A stretch of DNA of 64,000 nucleotides from SLST01 sp964458555 (GCA_964458555.1 CAYWJH010000007.1:1-64000), one strand, 5' to 3'. Shown: positions 45,129-53,767, numbered from the stretch's first letter. Notes: a model not told the origin generated them from the sequence alone. Numbers and translations: made by a program.

Positions 45129-46570
45129 GTGATGAGCTCCTCGAAGAAGCGGCGCAGCTTCTCCTCGTCCTTGCGTCCCGGCCCCGCCTCGAGCTTGCTC
45201 GAGACGTCGACGAGCTCGGGCGCGTAGTCGGCCACCACCCGCGCGATGTTCTCGTGCGAGAGCCCGCCGGCGAGCCACAGCGGCCCGCGCTCGCGCACCG
45301 CGGCGATCGTCTCCGGTGACAGCCGCTTCCCGCTCCCGCCGTACGCCGTGCTGTCGCGCGCGTCCACGAGGATCCTCGGAGACCGATATCGCTCGAGCGC
45401 ATCCGCGGCCTCCGGCCGATCGAGGCGCAGCGCCTTGTAGTACGGAAAGGCCTGCGCCGCGCACTCGTCCGGCTCCTCGTCGCCGTGAAACTGCACCGCG
45501 TCGAGGAACCCTTCCTCGAGAAGCGCGCGCACCTCCGGCGCGAGCGGCCCGTGCGCGCCGCCGGTCACGACGACCGCGACCTTGAGCGCCGGCAGGTCCG
45601 CGAGGTCGCCGACGATCGCAGGGTCGGCGCGGCGCGGCGAGTCGGCGAAGACGAAACCGAGCAGCTCGGCGCCGAGCTCGACCGCGAGCTCGGCGTCGTG
45701 TCGATTGGTGATCCCGCAGATCTTGACAAGCGGTCGGTCGGCGCGCATCCGCGCGGTGAGCCGGCGCCAGAAGTCGGGGGCGGTCGCGCGCGCGGGGTCC
45801 CCGTCCGCCGACGGCTGCCCGCGCAGCCCGGCGAGGATCCCGCCAATCGCGTCCTGGTCTCGCACGGCGGCCTCGCCCACGAGCAGCCCGTCGAACCCGC
45901 TCGACGAGACGAGCAGCGCGTCCTCGCGCGTAAACACCCCGCTCTCGAAGACCGCGCGGTGATCCCAGTCTATCTTCGCGCGCAGCCGGACCGGCGTCAG
46001 CAGGTCGACGCGAAAGGTCGACAGGTCGCGCGCGTTGATGCCCACAAGCGGCGGCGCGACCGCGCGCGCCTTCTCGAAATCGTCGTCCTCGTGGAGCTCG
46101 ACGAGCGCCGCCATTCCCAACTCGCCCGCGCGCGCGTGCATCCGGGCAAGCTCGTCCGCGTCGAGGACCGAGGCGATGAGCAGCACCGCGTCCGCGCCGG
46201 CGCGGTAGCTCACCTCCACGTCCTCCTCGTCGACGAGGAAGTCCTTGCGCAGCACCGCGAGGTTCGGATGCGCGCGCTTCACGGCCATGAGGTCGTCGAG
46301 CGAGCCCGCGAAGTGCTCTTCTTCGGTGAGGATGGAGACCGACCGCACCCCCCGGTCGACGTAGCGGCCGGCGAGCTCGACCGGGTCGAGCCCGGCGTCG
46401 ATCGCGCCGCGCGACGGGCTCTTCCGCTTGATCTCGCAGACGAGGCGCGGCGCGCGCAGGAAGCGCACGAGCGGCGCGGTGCGCTCGGGAGCGACGTCGG
46501 CGCCGAGCGTGTGGCCCTCGGCGGCGATGCGTCCTCGGCGCCGGGTGACGATCTCGTCGCGGATGTTCAC
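45125..46570 (-). CDS. trpCF: Fused indole-3-glycerol phosphate synthase/phosphoribosylanthranilate isomerase
   Basis: A 481-residue fusion catalysing two consecutive steps. The TrpC domain (residues ~1-255) has RLVCEIKRKSPSRG, VLRKDFLVDEEDVEVSYRAG, LVGINARDLSTFRVDL and the phosphate loop LVGEAAVRDQD. The TrpF domain (~280-481) has the catalytic Cys in LVKICGITNRHDAEL, FVFADSPRRADP, VQFHGDEEPD and the catalytic Asp in ILVDARDSTAYGGSGKRL. Order C-F is as in E. coli. Both junctions to neighbours are ATGA overlaps. Confidence 0.96.
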   Translation of the reverse strand: MNIRDEIVTRRRGRIAAEGHTLGADVAPERTAPLVRFLRAPRLVCEIKRKSPSRGAIDAGLDPVELAGRYVDRGVRSVSILTEEEHFAGSLDDLMAVKRAHPNLAVLRKDFLVDEEDVEVSYRAGADAVLLIASVLDADELARMHARAGELGMAALVELHEDDDFEKARAVAPPLVGINARDLSTFRVDLLTPVRLRAKIDWDHRAVFESGVFTREDALLVSSSGFDGLLVGEAAVRDQDAIGGILAGLRGQPSADGDPARATAPDFWRRLTARMRADRPLVKICGITNRHDAELAVELGAELLGFVFADSPRRADPAIVGDLADLPALKVAVVVTGGAHGPLAPEVRALLEEGFLDAVQFHGDEEPDECAAQAFPYYKALRLDRPEAADALERYRSPRILVDARDSTAYGGSGKRLSPETIAAVRERGPLWLAGGLSHENIARVVADYAPELVDVSSKLEAGPGRKDEEKLRRFFEELIT

Positions 46571-48197
46571 GCCGCGCCCTCCGCGGCGGCGCGCGCCGCG
46601 CGCTCGGCGAGTTGCTGCGAGGCGGCGACGATGCGATCCACGTAGGCGGCGAGCGTCCCGTCGTCGATAGCCGCGCGCACCTTCGCCGCGCCGGCGGCGA
46701 TGTCGTCCACGACGCCGTAGACGGCGAGCGCGGCGGCGGCGTTCAGCACGACCGCGTCGCGGACGGCGGCCGGGCCCCCGCCGGCGAGGATCTCCTTCGC
46801 GACGGCCGCGTTGTCGGCGGCGTCTCCTCCGGCGAGGTCTGCCATCGTGTGGCCGCTCACGCCGAAGTCGGCCGGATCGATCACCGCCTCGTGCATGTCA
46901 CCGGCCTCGTCGATCGTCACAGAGCGCGTGCGGTCGCTCACCGAGATCTCGTCGATCCCGTCGAGCCCGTGGACGACCATGGCCTTGCGGATACCGAGCA
47001 TGTGCGCGGCCTCCGCGACGATGGGCACGAACTCTTCGGCGTAGACGCCGATGAGCTGGTACGCAGCGCCGGCCGGGTTCACGAGCGGACCTAAGAGGTT
47101 CATGATCGTCTTCACGCCCAGCTCGCGGCGGGGAACCGCGGCGTGGCGCATCGCGCCGTGGTAGAGCGGCGCGAAGAGGAAGCCAAAGCCGTGCTCGCGG
47201 ATGAGCTGCTCGGTATACGCCGGCGGGAGGTCGATCGCGATGCCGAGCGCGCGGTAGAAGTCGGCGCTGCCGGACTTCGAGCTCACCGCGCGGTTGCCGT
47301 GCTTCGCGACCGTCGCGCCGCAGGCGGCGGCGGCGAGCGCGGAGAGCGAGCTGATGTTGAAGGTGCCCAGCCCGTCGCCGCCGGTCCCGCACGTGTCGAG
47401 CACCGGCCGGTCGATCGTCACCGGCGTGCGTTTTCGCTGGAGCACCGACGCGCACCCGGCGATCTCCGCGGGGAGCGGGCCGCGCGATGCGATCGCCACG
47501 AGAAAGCCGGCGACCTGCGCGGGGGTGAGGTTGCCCTCGGTGAGCTCCTCCATGAAGTTCGCCGCCTCCTCGCGCGAGAGCGTCGCGCCCTCGAGCAGCG
47601 AGGTGAGCACCACCTTGGAGACGAAGGGCTCGCGCCGGTAGTTCAGGAAGTTGCGAAGCAGCCGCTTGCCCGCGTCGCTCGCGATGCTCTCCGGGTGGAA
47701 CTGGACGCCCTCCACCACGTGCTGCGTGTGGCGGATGCCCATGATCTCGCCGTCTTCGCTCGTCGCGGTGACCTCAAAGCCGTCGGGGACGGTCGCCTCG
47801 TCGACGGCGAGCGAGTGGTAGCGCGTGAACAGCGACGGCGTGGGGATCGAGCGGAAGAGGCCGCGTCCATCGGTCCCGATCCACTCGGCCTTCCCGTGCA
47901 CGATGCGCTTCGCCTGCACGATCCGTGCGCCGAAGGCGTAGCCGATCGCCTGGTGTCCGAGGCAGACTCCCAGGATAGGGATGCGGCCGGTGAACTCCTG
48001 AATCGCCTGGACCGATACGCCGGCTTCTTCCGGCCTGCCCGGACCCGGCGAGATCACGAGCTTCGACGGCTCGAGCGCGCGCAGCCCGTCGATGGTGATG
48101 CGGTCGTTGCGGATCACGCGGACCTCTTCGCTCGTGAGCTCGCTCAGGTACTGGAAGAGATTGTGCGTGAACGAATCGTAGTTGTCGATGAGAACGA

Positions 48198-48201
<4 letters not shown>
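46567..48201 (-). CDS. trpGD: Fused anthranilate synthase glutaminase/anthranilate phosphoribosyltransferase
   Basis: A 544-residue fusion. The TrpG part (~1-190) starts MIVLIDNYDSFTHNLFQYLS and has the catalytic Cys in ILGVCLGHQAIGYAFG and the His/Glu in GVQFHPESIAS. The TrpD part (~200-544) has LLEGATLSREEAANFMEELT, DTCGTGGDGLGTFNISSLSA, AKHGNRAVSSKSGSADF and NLLGPLVNPAGA. The start at 48201 shares ATGA with trpE. The enteric operon has the same fusion. Confidence 0.96.
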
Positions 48202-49604
<1,403 letters not shown>

Positions 49605-49632
49605 GCGTCCTCCTTGCGGCGCCCCCCGGTCT

Positions 49633-49661
49633 CACCCACGGGCCCGGCACCCACGGGCCCG
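49633..49661 (-). repeat. Two-copy 14-base tandem repeat before trpE
   Basis: CACCCACGGGCCCG occurs at 49633-49646 and again at 49648-49661, a 15-base period, between the attenuator and the trpE ribosome site. Each copy contains the self-complementary GGGCCC. It may only be a duplication, or shape the trpE leader. Confidence 0.55.
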
Positions 49662-49667
49662 ACCCAC

Positions 49668-49694
49668 AAAAAAAGCCGCGCTTGCGCGCGGCTT
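49668..49694 (-). terminator. Transcription attenuator upstream of trpE
   Basis: On the minus strand the arms AAGCCGCGC and GCGCGGCTT form a 9-bp GC stem with a GCAA tetraloop, followed by seven T residues. It is a textbook intrinsic terminator placed 65 bases after the trp leader peptide and 64 before trpE, with no gene to terminate other than the leader. Confidence 0.87.
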
Positions 49695-49703
49695 CTTCTC
49701 GCT

Positions 49704-49767
49704 GCCGCGACGACCAGGATCTCTCTCAGGTCGGCGGCATACCGGTACCGGGACCTGAGTCAGGTCC
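49704..49767 (-). promoter_or_regulatory. Competing hairpins of the trp leader
   Basis: Minus-strand segments can pair in alternatives. Segment 1 GGACCTGA (49767-49760, containing the leader stop) pairs with segment 2 TCAGGTCC (49758-49751). Segment 2, as CTCAGGTC (49759-49752), can instead pair with GACCTGAG (49732-49725). CGCGGC (49709-49704) can pair with GCCGCG (49692-49687), the 5' arm of the terminator, as an antiterminator. A ribosome stalled on the Trp codons would cover segment 1. Confidence 0.6.
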
Positions 49768-49810
49768 ACCACCAGTTCATGCTGATCTGTCGTACGACAG
49801 GGGTAATCAT
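49760..49810 (-). CDS. trpL: trp operon leader peptide with three tandem Trp codons
   Basis: A 16-residue peptide, MITPVVRQISMNWWWT, read from an ATG at 49810 to a TGA at 49762-49760. The three consecutive TGG codons just before the stop are the signature of ribosome-mediated attenuation. A promoter ends 7 bases before the ATG, so the leader peptide is probably translated from a leaderless mRNA. An internal ATG (MNWWWT) at 49780 is an alternative start. Confidence 0.86.
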   Translation of the reverse strand: MITPVVRQISMNWWWT

Positions 49811-49817
49811 TGCTGGA

Positions 49818-49846
49818 ACCTTACCGGTTTGGACGGGTTGCGTCAA
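49818..49846 (-). promoter_or_regulatory. Promoter of the trp operon
   Basis: On the minus strand there is TTGACG (49846-49841), exactly 17 bases, TAAGGT (49823-49818), then 7 bases to the leader-peptide ATG. The predicted start is 49811. No TrpR-type operator palindrome is evident, so attenuation may be the main control. Confidence 0.68.
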
Positions 49847-49872
49847 GCGTTCCCTGGTAGAGTGCAGCAGCC

Positions 49873-50274
49873 TCACGCGGTCCAGTCTTCCACCGCGAGG
49901 CCGGGCACCCGCCCGAACTCTGACGTGTTATGGGTGACGAGCGTGCATTCGCACGCGCGGGCAATCGCGGCGATGACGAGGTCGTTCGGTCCGATCGGCG
50001 TGCCCAGACGCTCGAGCCCGGCCCGGATGTCCGCGTAGTGGTCGGCCTCGATGCTCCCAAAACCCACGAGCGAGAACGGTTGAAGAAACTGCCGGAGCAC
50101 ACGCAGGTTCTCTTCGAGTCGGTCGCTCTTGTACGCTCCGTAGAGCAACTCCGCCTTTACGAGCGCAGGAACACCGATCTCAGTGGGGCGCATCGCAAGA
50201 ACATGCCGGCGCACCGCGGGGGAAACACCCTTGAGATAGTCGATGCACGTGTTCGTGTCGAGGAGATAGGTCAC
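49873..50274 (-). CDS. vapC: PIN-domain toxin, VapC-like (first copy)
   Basis: A 133-residue ribonuclease-type toxin. The start is a GTG at 50274, in a GTGA overlap with the antitoxin stop. PIN acidic residues are in TYLLDTNTCIDYLKG, VKAELLYGAYKSD, GPNDLVIAAIARAC and LVTHNTSEFGRVPGL. It is close to tRNA-fMet-cleaving VapC members in layout. It lies next to the trp promoter but is transcribed toward it, with only 27 bases to the -35 box. Confidence 0.88.
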   Translation of the reverse strand: MTYLLDTNTCIDYLKGVSPAVRRHVLAMRPTEIGVPALVKAELLYGAYKSDRLEENLRVLRQFLQPFSLVGFGSIEADHYADIRAGLERLGTPIGPNDLVIAAIARACECTLVTHNTSEFGRVPGLAVEDWTA

Positions 50275-50495
50275 AGCTGGTCGCGGGGTACGTCATCGGC
50301 GGACGCGTCGTCGACGCCAAACGTATCGTCGTCAATCGCACCGAAGAGGTCGCCGAAATGGGCCGGCCATTCGTCTTCCATCGACGAACGAAGCTTCCTG
50401 GCAACGTACTTGGAGAGCGATACGCCTTCCGTCGTCGCCGCAAGCTCGATGCGCCGAAGCGTTGTCTCGTCGAGATACAATGACACCTGCGGCAT
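50271..50495 (-). CDS. vapB: Ribbon-helix-helix antitoxin, VapB-like (first copy)
   Basis: A 74-residue protein starting MPQVSLYLDETTLRRIELAA after AGGAGGAG. The N-terminal strand and two helices form a ribbon-helix-helix; the tail is acidic (FGAIDDDTFGVDDASADD) and would wrap the toxin. It is coupled to vapC by GTGA. Confidence 0.81.
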   Translation of the reverse strand: MPQVSLYLDETTLRRIELAATTEGVSLSKYVARKLRSSMEDEWPAHFGDLFGAIDDDTFGVDDASADDVPRDQL

Positions 50496-50513
50496 ATTCT
50501 CCTCCTATGTTAT

Positions 50514-50542
50514 ATAATATACTTGCAATACCACGCCGTCAA
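50514..50542 (-). promoter_or_regulatory. Candidate vapBC promoter in an AT-rich palindromic patch
   Basis: On the minus strand there is TTGACG (50542-50537), 17 bases, TATTAT (50519-50514). The -10 region is a near-palindrome of A and T (50509-50522), a likely VapB site. The -35 overlaps the end of the AbiEii-like stub. Confidence 0.48.
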
Positions 50543-50610
50543 ACTACTTTGGCAGCCATCACTCTTCGAGAATCCGATCCAGCGACCAGTTCCCGGACTC
50601 GCTCCTTCAC
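50539..50610 (-). pseudogene. Possible stub of an AbiEii-like nucleotidyltransferase toxin
   Basis: Directly after the AbiEi gene, in a GTGA overlap, a GTG opens a 23-codon frame (VKERVRELVAGSDSRRVMAA then KVV) ending in TGA. The position, coupling and N-terminal helix are those of the toxin gene that normally follows AbiEi, but the rest is missing. It is called a relic by context; the match is too short to prove. Confidence 0.35.
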
Positions 50611-51239
50611 GTCGTGCCTCTCTTGTCCTCATCGCCGATGTGCTCGTCGAGCAGCCGGATCGTCCGCTGCAGCCGCGGGGCACGGAATCGCTCTGCCATC
50701 TCGGCCATCGTCCGCATATCCAGCCGATCGGTCTCCTGCAGTCGCAACTCAGAGACATAGGCCGGATCCTCACTTCCGGGGGTCAGGTAGAACAGGTCGA
50801 GCAGCGCCTTTTCGGGTCTCGCGATGTGCGCCTCCTGCTTTCCCGAGGTTTCCTGCGTGTAGCCGAAGAACACTTCGCGTTTCACATGTCGATATACGAT
50901 TCGTCCGACGGGTGACTCGATGGTAGACGGCCTGCCGGTCGTGACGCACGTCGTTTCGGCCACGTACTCCGGGATCATGCCGAAATGCGCGAGCGCCGAC
51001 TGAAGACTCACGTAGCTCCCCCGCTTGATCGTCGACGCGACGACGTTCAGGTCGAGTCGCACGCGCCTGAACGGTTCGCGAAGCGTATACCATCCCTTGT
51101 GAATGCGGATGAGCCGCCCCCTGGCCACCCAACGGCTGAGCTGGACTCGAACCACGCTGATGTCCTGCCCTGCGGTGATCATTCCAGCGGAGAAGCAGTG
51201 AAGATCCGAAGCGATCTCGACGAGCCGATCAAACTCCAT
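50607..51239 (-). CDS. AbiEi-family type IV antitoxin
   Basis: A 210-residue protein. The N-terminal winged helix includes VVRVQLSRWVARGRLIRIHK and GWYTLREPFRRVRLD; the C-terminal antitoxin domain has GSYVSLQSALAHFGMIPEYV, TTCVTTGRPSTIESPVGRIV and ARPEKALLDLFYLTPG. AbiEi represses its own operon and neutralises AbiEii without direct contact. The expected toxin is reduced to a 23-codon stub, so this is an orphan. The start is set by a -10 box six bases upstream. Confidence 0.83.
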   Translation of the reverse strand: MEFDRLVEIASDLHCFSAGMITAGQDISVVRVQLSRWVARGRLIRIHKGWYTLREPFRRVRLDLNVVASTIKRGSYVSLQSALAHFGMIPEYVAETTCVTTGRPSTIESPVGRIVYRHVKREVFFGYTQETSGKQEAHIARPEKALLDLFYLTPGSEDPAYVSELRLQETDRLDMRTMAEMAERFRAPRLQRTIRLLDEHIGDEDKRGTT

Positions 51240-51245
51240 TGCAAT

Positions 51246-51274
51246 ATCTTAACAAGAATGGCAAAATGGCGCAA
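51246..51274 (-). promoter_or_regulatory. Candidate leaderless promoter of the AbiEi gene
   Basis: On the minus strand there is TTGCGC (51274-51269), 17 bases, TAAGAT (51251-51246), then six bases to the ATG at 51239. Confidence 0.47.
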
Positions 51275-51322
51275 CCTAATGCTCGGCGAACATCGTCTCG
51301 CGCCGCAGCCTCGTTCCGATTA

Positions 51323-51374
51323 TGCGGAGTGCCGCTCCGCAAAATAGGCCGATTCTGCGGAGTTTTGCTCCGCA
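51323..51374. repeat. Two identical interrupted palindromes upstream of the DUF4143 ATPase
   Basis: TGCGGAG-N5-CTCCGCA occurs at 51323-51341 and again at 51356-51374, 33 bases apart (about three helical turns). The arms are identical and the centres differ (TGCCG and TTTTG). The second copy ends 3 bases before the -35 box of the ATPase gene, so they probably form a cooperative operator. Confidence 0.62.
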
Positions 51375-51377
51375 TTC

Positions 51378-51406
51378 TTGCCGTATCCCGTGGATCGTGC
51401 TACCGT
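51378..51406 (+). promoter_or_regulatory. Candidate leaderless promoter of the DUF4143 ATPase gene
   Basis: TTGCCG (51378-51383), 17 bases, TACCGT (51401-51406), then 5 bases before the GTG start at 51412. Confidence 0.47.
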
Positions 51407-51411
51407 GAGAC

Positions 51412-52554
51412 GTGTATGTTCCACGCGCATGCGAGCCGCTTTCGGCGGCCATCAGCCCGGACAAGGTGCTGGTGATTCTCGGACCGCGGCAGGTCGGAAA
51501 GACGACGATGGTTCGCAGCTTCATGGGCCAGGAGAGCGGGCGAGCGCTCTTCGTGCACGGCGACGATGTCCGTGCCCAGACCAACTGGGGTTCGAACGAC
51601 CTCGAGCTCCTGCTCCGCATGGTCGAGGGCTACGATGTCGCGGTGATCGATGAGGCCCAGCGCATTCCGTCCATCGGCGTGTCGCTGAAGCTGCTTATCG
51701 ACGCCGGCGCCGGAGTCAAACTGATCGCAACCGGGTCGTCGGCCTTCGAGGCGGCCGGGCAGGTCGGCGAGCCGCTGACGGGCCGCAAACGCACCCTGAC
51801 ACTTCTTCCGCTTTCACAGGTCGAGCTCAGGACAATCTGGAATCGTTTCGAGCTCACCGAGAAGCTGGACGAGTTCCTCGTCTACGGCTCGTATCCGGAG
51901 GTCATCACGGCGGCGAGTCGCGAGGAGAAGCGCGCCATACTCCAGGAGATAACCGGATCGTACCTCTTGAAGGACATCCTCGAGCTCGACCGGGTGCGAA
52001 GCTCGAAGGTTCTGCTGGATCTGCTTCGTCTCGTCGCCTTTCAGGTAGGCTCCGAGGTCTCTCATCGCGAGCTCGCCACGCAGATCGGTCTGGACGGCAA
52101 GACGGTTGGCCGGTATCTCGATCTGCTCGAGAAGGGATACGTCCTGTACAACGTCCGGGGATTCAGCCGCAACCTGCGGAAGGAAGTCACCAAAAAGAGC
52201 AAGTACTATTTCTACGACACGGGCATCCGAAACGCCGTGATCGCCAACTTCAACGAGCTACCCGACCGCGACGACCGCGGAGCCCTGTGGGAAAACTTCA
52301 TCTTCGTCGAGCGCCTGAAGCGGCTCACCTACGCCGGAGGAGCTGCGAAGACGTACTTCTGGCGAACGTGGGACGGTCAGGAGATCGACATGGTCGAAGA
52401 GCGTGGAGGGCGAATCTCCGCGTACGAGATGAAGCAGCGCCGCAAGGCCCGCTCATCCGCACCAACCGCATGGAAGGAAGCCTACCCGGACGCGACGTAC
52501 ACGGTGATCACGCCGGAGAACTACCTGGAGTTCGTGCTCGGCGACGACGGGTAG
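51412..52554 (+). CDS. AAA-type ATPase with DUF4143 domain
   Basis: A 380-residue protein with a GTG start. The N-terminal ATPase (AAA_14) has Walker A VLVILGPRQVGKTTMVRSFM, Walker B VAVIDEAQRIPS and sensor KLIATGSSAFEAAG. The DUF4143 C-terminal half carries a winged-helix region (ELATQIGLDGKTVGRYLDLL) and a nuclease-like segment (ENFIFVERLKRLTY then GQEIDMVEERGGRISAYEMK with the D...E-x-K pattern of PD-(D/E)XK folds). The family is widespread, mobile and of unclear function; it is often found among toxin-antitoxin genes, as here. Confidence 0.9.
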   Translation: MYVPRACEPLSAAISPDKVLVILGPRQVGKTTMVRSFMGQESGRALFVHGDDVRAQTNWGSNDLELLLRMVEGYDVAVIDEAQRIPSIGVSLKLLIDAGAGVKLIATGSSAFEAAGQVGEPLTGRKRTLTLLPLSQVELRTIWNRFELTEKLDEFLVYGSYPEVITAASREEKRAILQEITGSYLLKDILELDRVRSSKVLLDLLRLVAFQVGSEVSHRELATQIGLDGKTVGRYLDLLEKGYVLYNVRGFSRNLRKEVTKKSKYYFYDTGIRNAVIANFNELPDRDDRGALWENFIFVERLKRLTYAGGAAKTYFWRTWDGQEIDMVEERGGRISAYEMKQRRKARSSAPTAWKEAYPDATYTVITPENYLEFVLGDDG

Positions 52555-52738
52555 CTCAGCGGTCGGCTGTGTGGGACATGGTTCCGCCTCAGGCAAGGAT
52601 CTGCCGCTACGTGCAGCTCAAGACGATCCAGAGAACGGGTCGAGCGGATGGTGTTCAGTTGGCGGGTCAGATCAAGCTCCCGATCAATGAAGCCGAATTC
52701 ACTACGGATACGCGAGCGAACGGTTTCGCTATCCGACA
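52521..52738 (-). pseudogene. Truncated HepT-like (HEPN) remnant after the MNT gene
   Basis: A GTG at 52738 overlaps the MNT stop by 10 bases and opens a frame whose first ~50 residues (ETVRSRIRSEFGFIDREL, LDRLELHVAAD) resemble the N-terminus of HepT-like HEPN toxins. It then runs into the 3' end of the ATPase gene on the other strand and ends without the catalytic RxxxxxH motif. In the intact pair at 59434-60304, hepT overlaps mntA by 14 bases in the same way. Confidence 0.42.
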
Positions 52739-53028
52739 CGCACAAGCTCTGCGTGGGTTCTGACGTCGCGGGAAACGTCGTTGTCGTAGTCGAGGCCGAT
52801 AAGGTCAAACGGGAGCTGAAGTTCCATCAACAGTTCGCCATACGCCGCGAAAAAGCGATTCTTTGGCAAGCCCACTGCCGCAATGTCGATATCGGACTCG
52901 GATCGTGCAGTGCCTGAAGCATAGGAACCAAAGAGATAGACCTCAGTCGCGCCGTACCTCTTGAGGATCGCCGTCGCCTTACTGAGGTCCTGCTCGACAA
53001 TCGGTGATAGAGACCCCGGTGTTCCCAT
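52729..53028 (-). CDS. MNT-type nucleotidyltransferase antitoxin
   Basis: A 99-residue minimal nucleotidyltransferase. The active site is VYLFGSYASGTARSESDIDI (GSxxxG...DxD) and the third acidic residue lies in LPFDLIGLDYD. MNT antitoxins AMPylate and silence HEPN toxins; here the toxin is truncated, leaving the antitoxin alone. The start is fixed by a -10 box six bases upstream. Confidence 0.85.
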   Translation of the reverse strand: MGTPGSLSPIVEQDLSKATAILKRYGATEVYLFGSYASGTARSESDIDIAAVGLPKNRFFAAYGELLMELQLPFDLIGLDYDNDVSRDVRTHAELVRVG

Positions 53029-53034
53029 GCCACA

Positions 53035-53063
53035 AGTCTACTCACGATTCAGTTCGACAACAA
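53035..53063 (-). promoter_or_regulatory. Candidate leaderless promoter of the MNT gene
   Basis: On the minus strand there is TTGTTG (53063-53058), 17 bases, TAGACT (53040-53035), then six bases to the ATG at 53028. Confidence 0.44.
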
Positions 53064-53065
53064 CC

Positions 53066-53149
53066 TGGCAAAATGCCTGCTCTGAGGCGACCTACACCGT
53101 GAGCACGCGGCACGAGTGCCTAAACTGCGTACTCCGCGACGACGGATAG
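53066..53149 (+). pseudogene. C-terminal relic of a second DUF4143 ATPase
   Basis: The frame WQNACSEATYTVSTRHECLN then CVLRDDG and stop matches the end of the intact ATPase (WKEAYPDATYTVITPENYLE then FVLGDDG and stop), including the following TAGCTCAGC at DNA level. Only the last ~27 codons remain. It marks a lost or recombined second copy inside the toxin-antitoxin island. Confidence 0.7.
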
Positions 53150-53150
53150 C

Positions 53151-53486
53151 TCAGCCGCGGCCTCGCTCGACTCGCGTCACGCGCCTCAGAAGGACGTTCT
53201 GGACGTCACGGCGGCCGTCGATGATGGCCACAACGAAGGTGACATCCTGATCGGTCTGGTAGAACAGGCGCCACGGTGAGAGGACGATCTCCCGATAGCG
53301 TGTCACGCCGTAGCGCGCAAGTTCGGGTACCACGCGTCCGCTGTCCGGATGGGTCTCGAGCCGCTGGACTGCCGTGTCCACGCGCTCGACGAGCGTGGTC
53401 GCAGCCTGCGGTGACTCGATCCCAAGGAACGACACGAGCTCTCGAAGGTCCTCGGCCGCCACCGAAGCCCAGCGGACGGGTCTCAC
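53151..53486 (-). CDS. ParE/RelE-family toxin
   Basis: A 111-residue toxin with a GTG start at 53486 inside a GTGA overlap with its antitoxin. The RelE/ParE fold shows in VRWASVAAEDLRELVSFLGI, RLETHPDSGRVVPELARYGV, TRYREIVLSPWRLFYQTDQD and VVAIIDGRRDVQNVLLRRV. The pairing with a Phd/YefM-type antitoxin is common. The target (ribosome or gyrase) is not decided by sequence. Confidence 0.86.
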   Translation of the reverse strand: MRPVRWASVAAEDLRELVSFLGIESPQAATTLVERVDTAVQRLETHPDSGRVVPELARYGVTRYREIVLSPWRLFYQTDQDVTFVVAIIDGRRDVQNVLLRRVTRVERGRG

Positions 53487-53758
53487 TGGCTGTGGATCGA
53501 CTTCATCGCACCCGCGATCGCTTCGTCGTGGGTCACGGTCTTCCCTTCGTCTATCTCGCGCTCCGCCTGGGCAACGAGCTTCAGCAGCCCGATCGCATCG
53601 ACCATCTCCTGGTACGAGGCGGTATCCAGCAACACGCCTCTGGCGTGGCCGTTCTGAGTGATCACGATCGGGTTTCGGCTGTCGTTCACGCGCTTGAGCA
53701 TCTCTGCTGCGTGCGTCTTTACGTAGGAAATGGGGCGGATCGACTCGTCGAGTTTCAT
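53483..53758 (-). CDS. Phd/YefM-family antitoxin
   Basis: A 91-residue protein starting MKLDESIRPISYVKTHAAEM after GAGGTCACC. The Phd/YefM core is RPISYVKTHAAEMLKRV, PIVITQNGHARGVLLDTASY; the C-terminus (EREIDEGKTVTHDEAIAGAM) is the toxin-binding arm. Its promoter lies in the 3' end of the downstream-facing second vapC. Confidence 0.86.
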   Translation of the reverse strand: MKLDESIRPISYVKTHAAEMLKRVNDSRNPIVITQNGHARGVLLDTASYQEMVDAIGLLKLVAQAEREIDEGKTVTHDEAIAGAMKSIHSQ

Positions 53759-53767
53759 GGTGACCTC

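Noticed and set aside
50521..50530. TTGCAA palindrome as a vapBC -35 box
   Set aside because: No -10 box follows at a usable distance. TTGACG at 50537-50542 with TATTAT fits much better.
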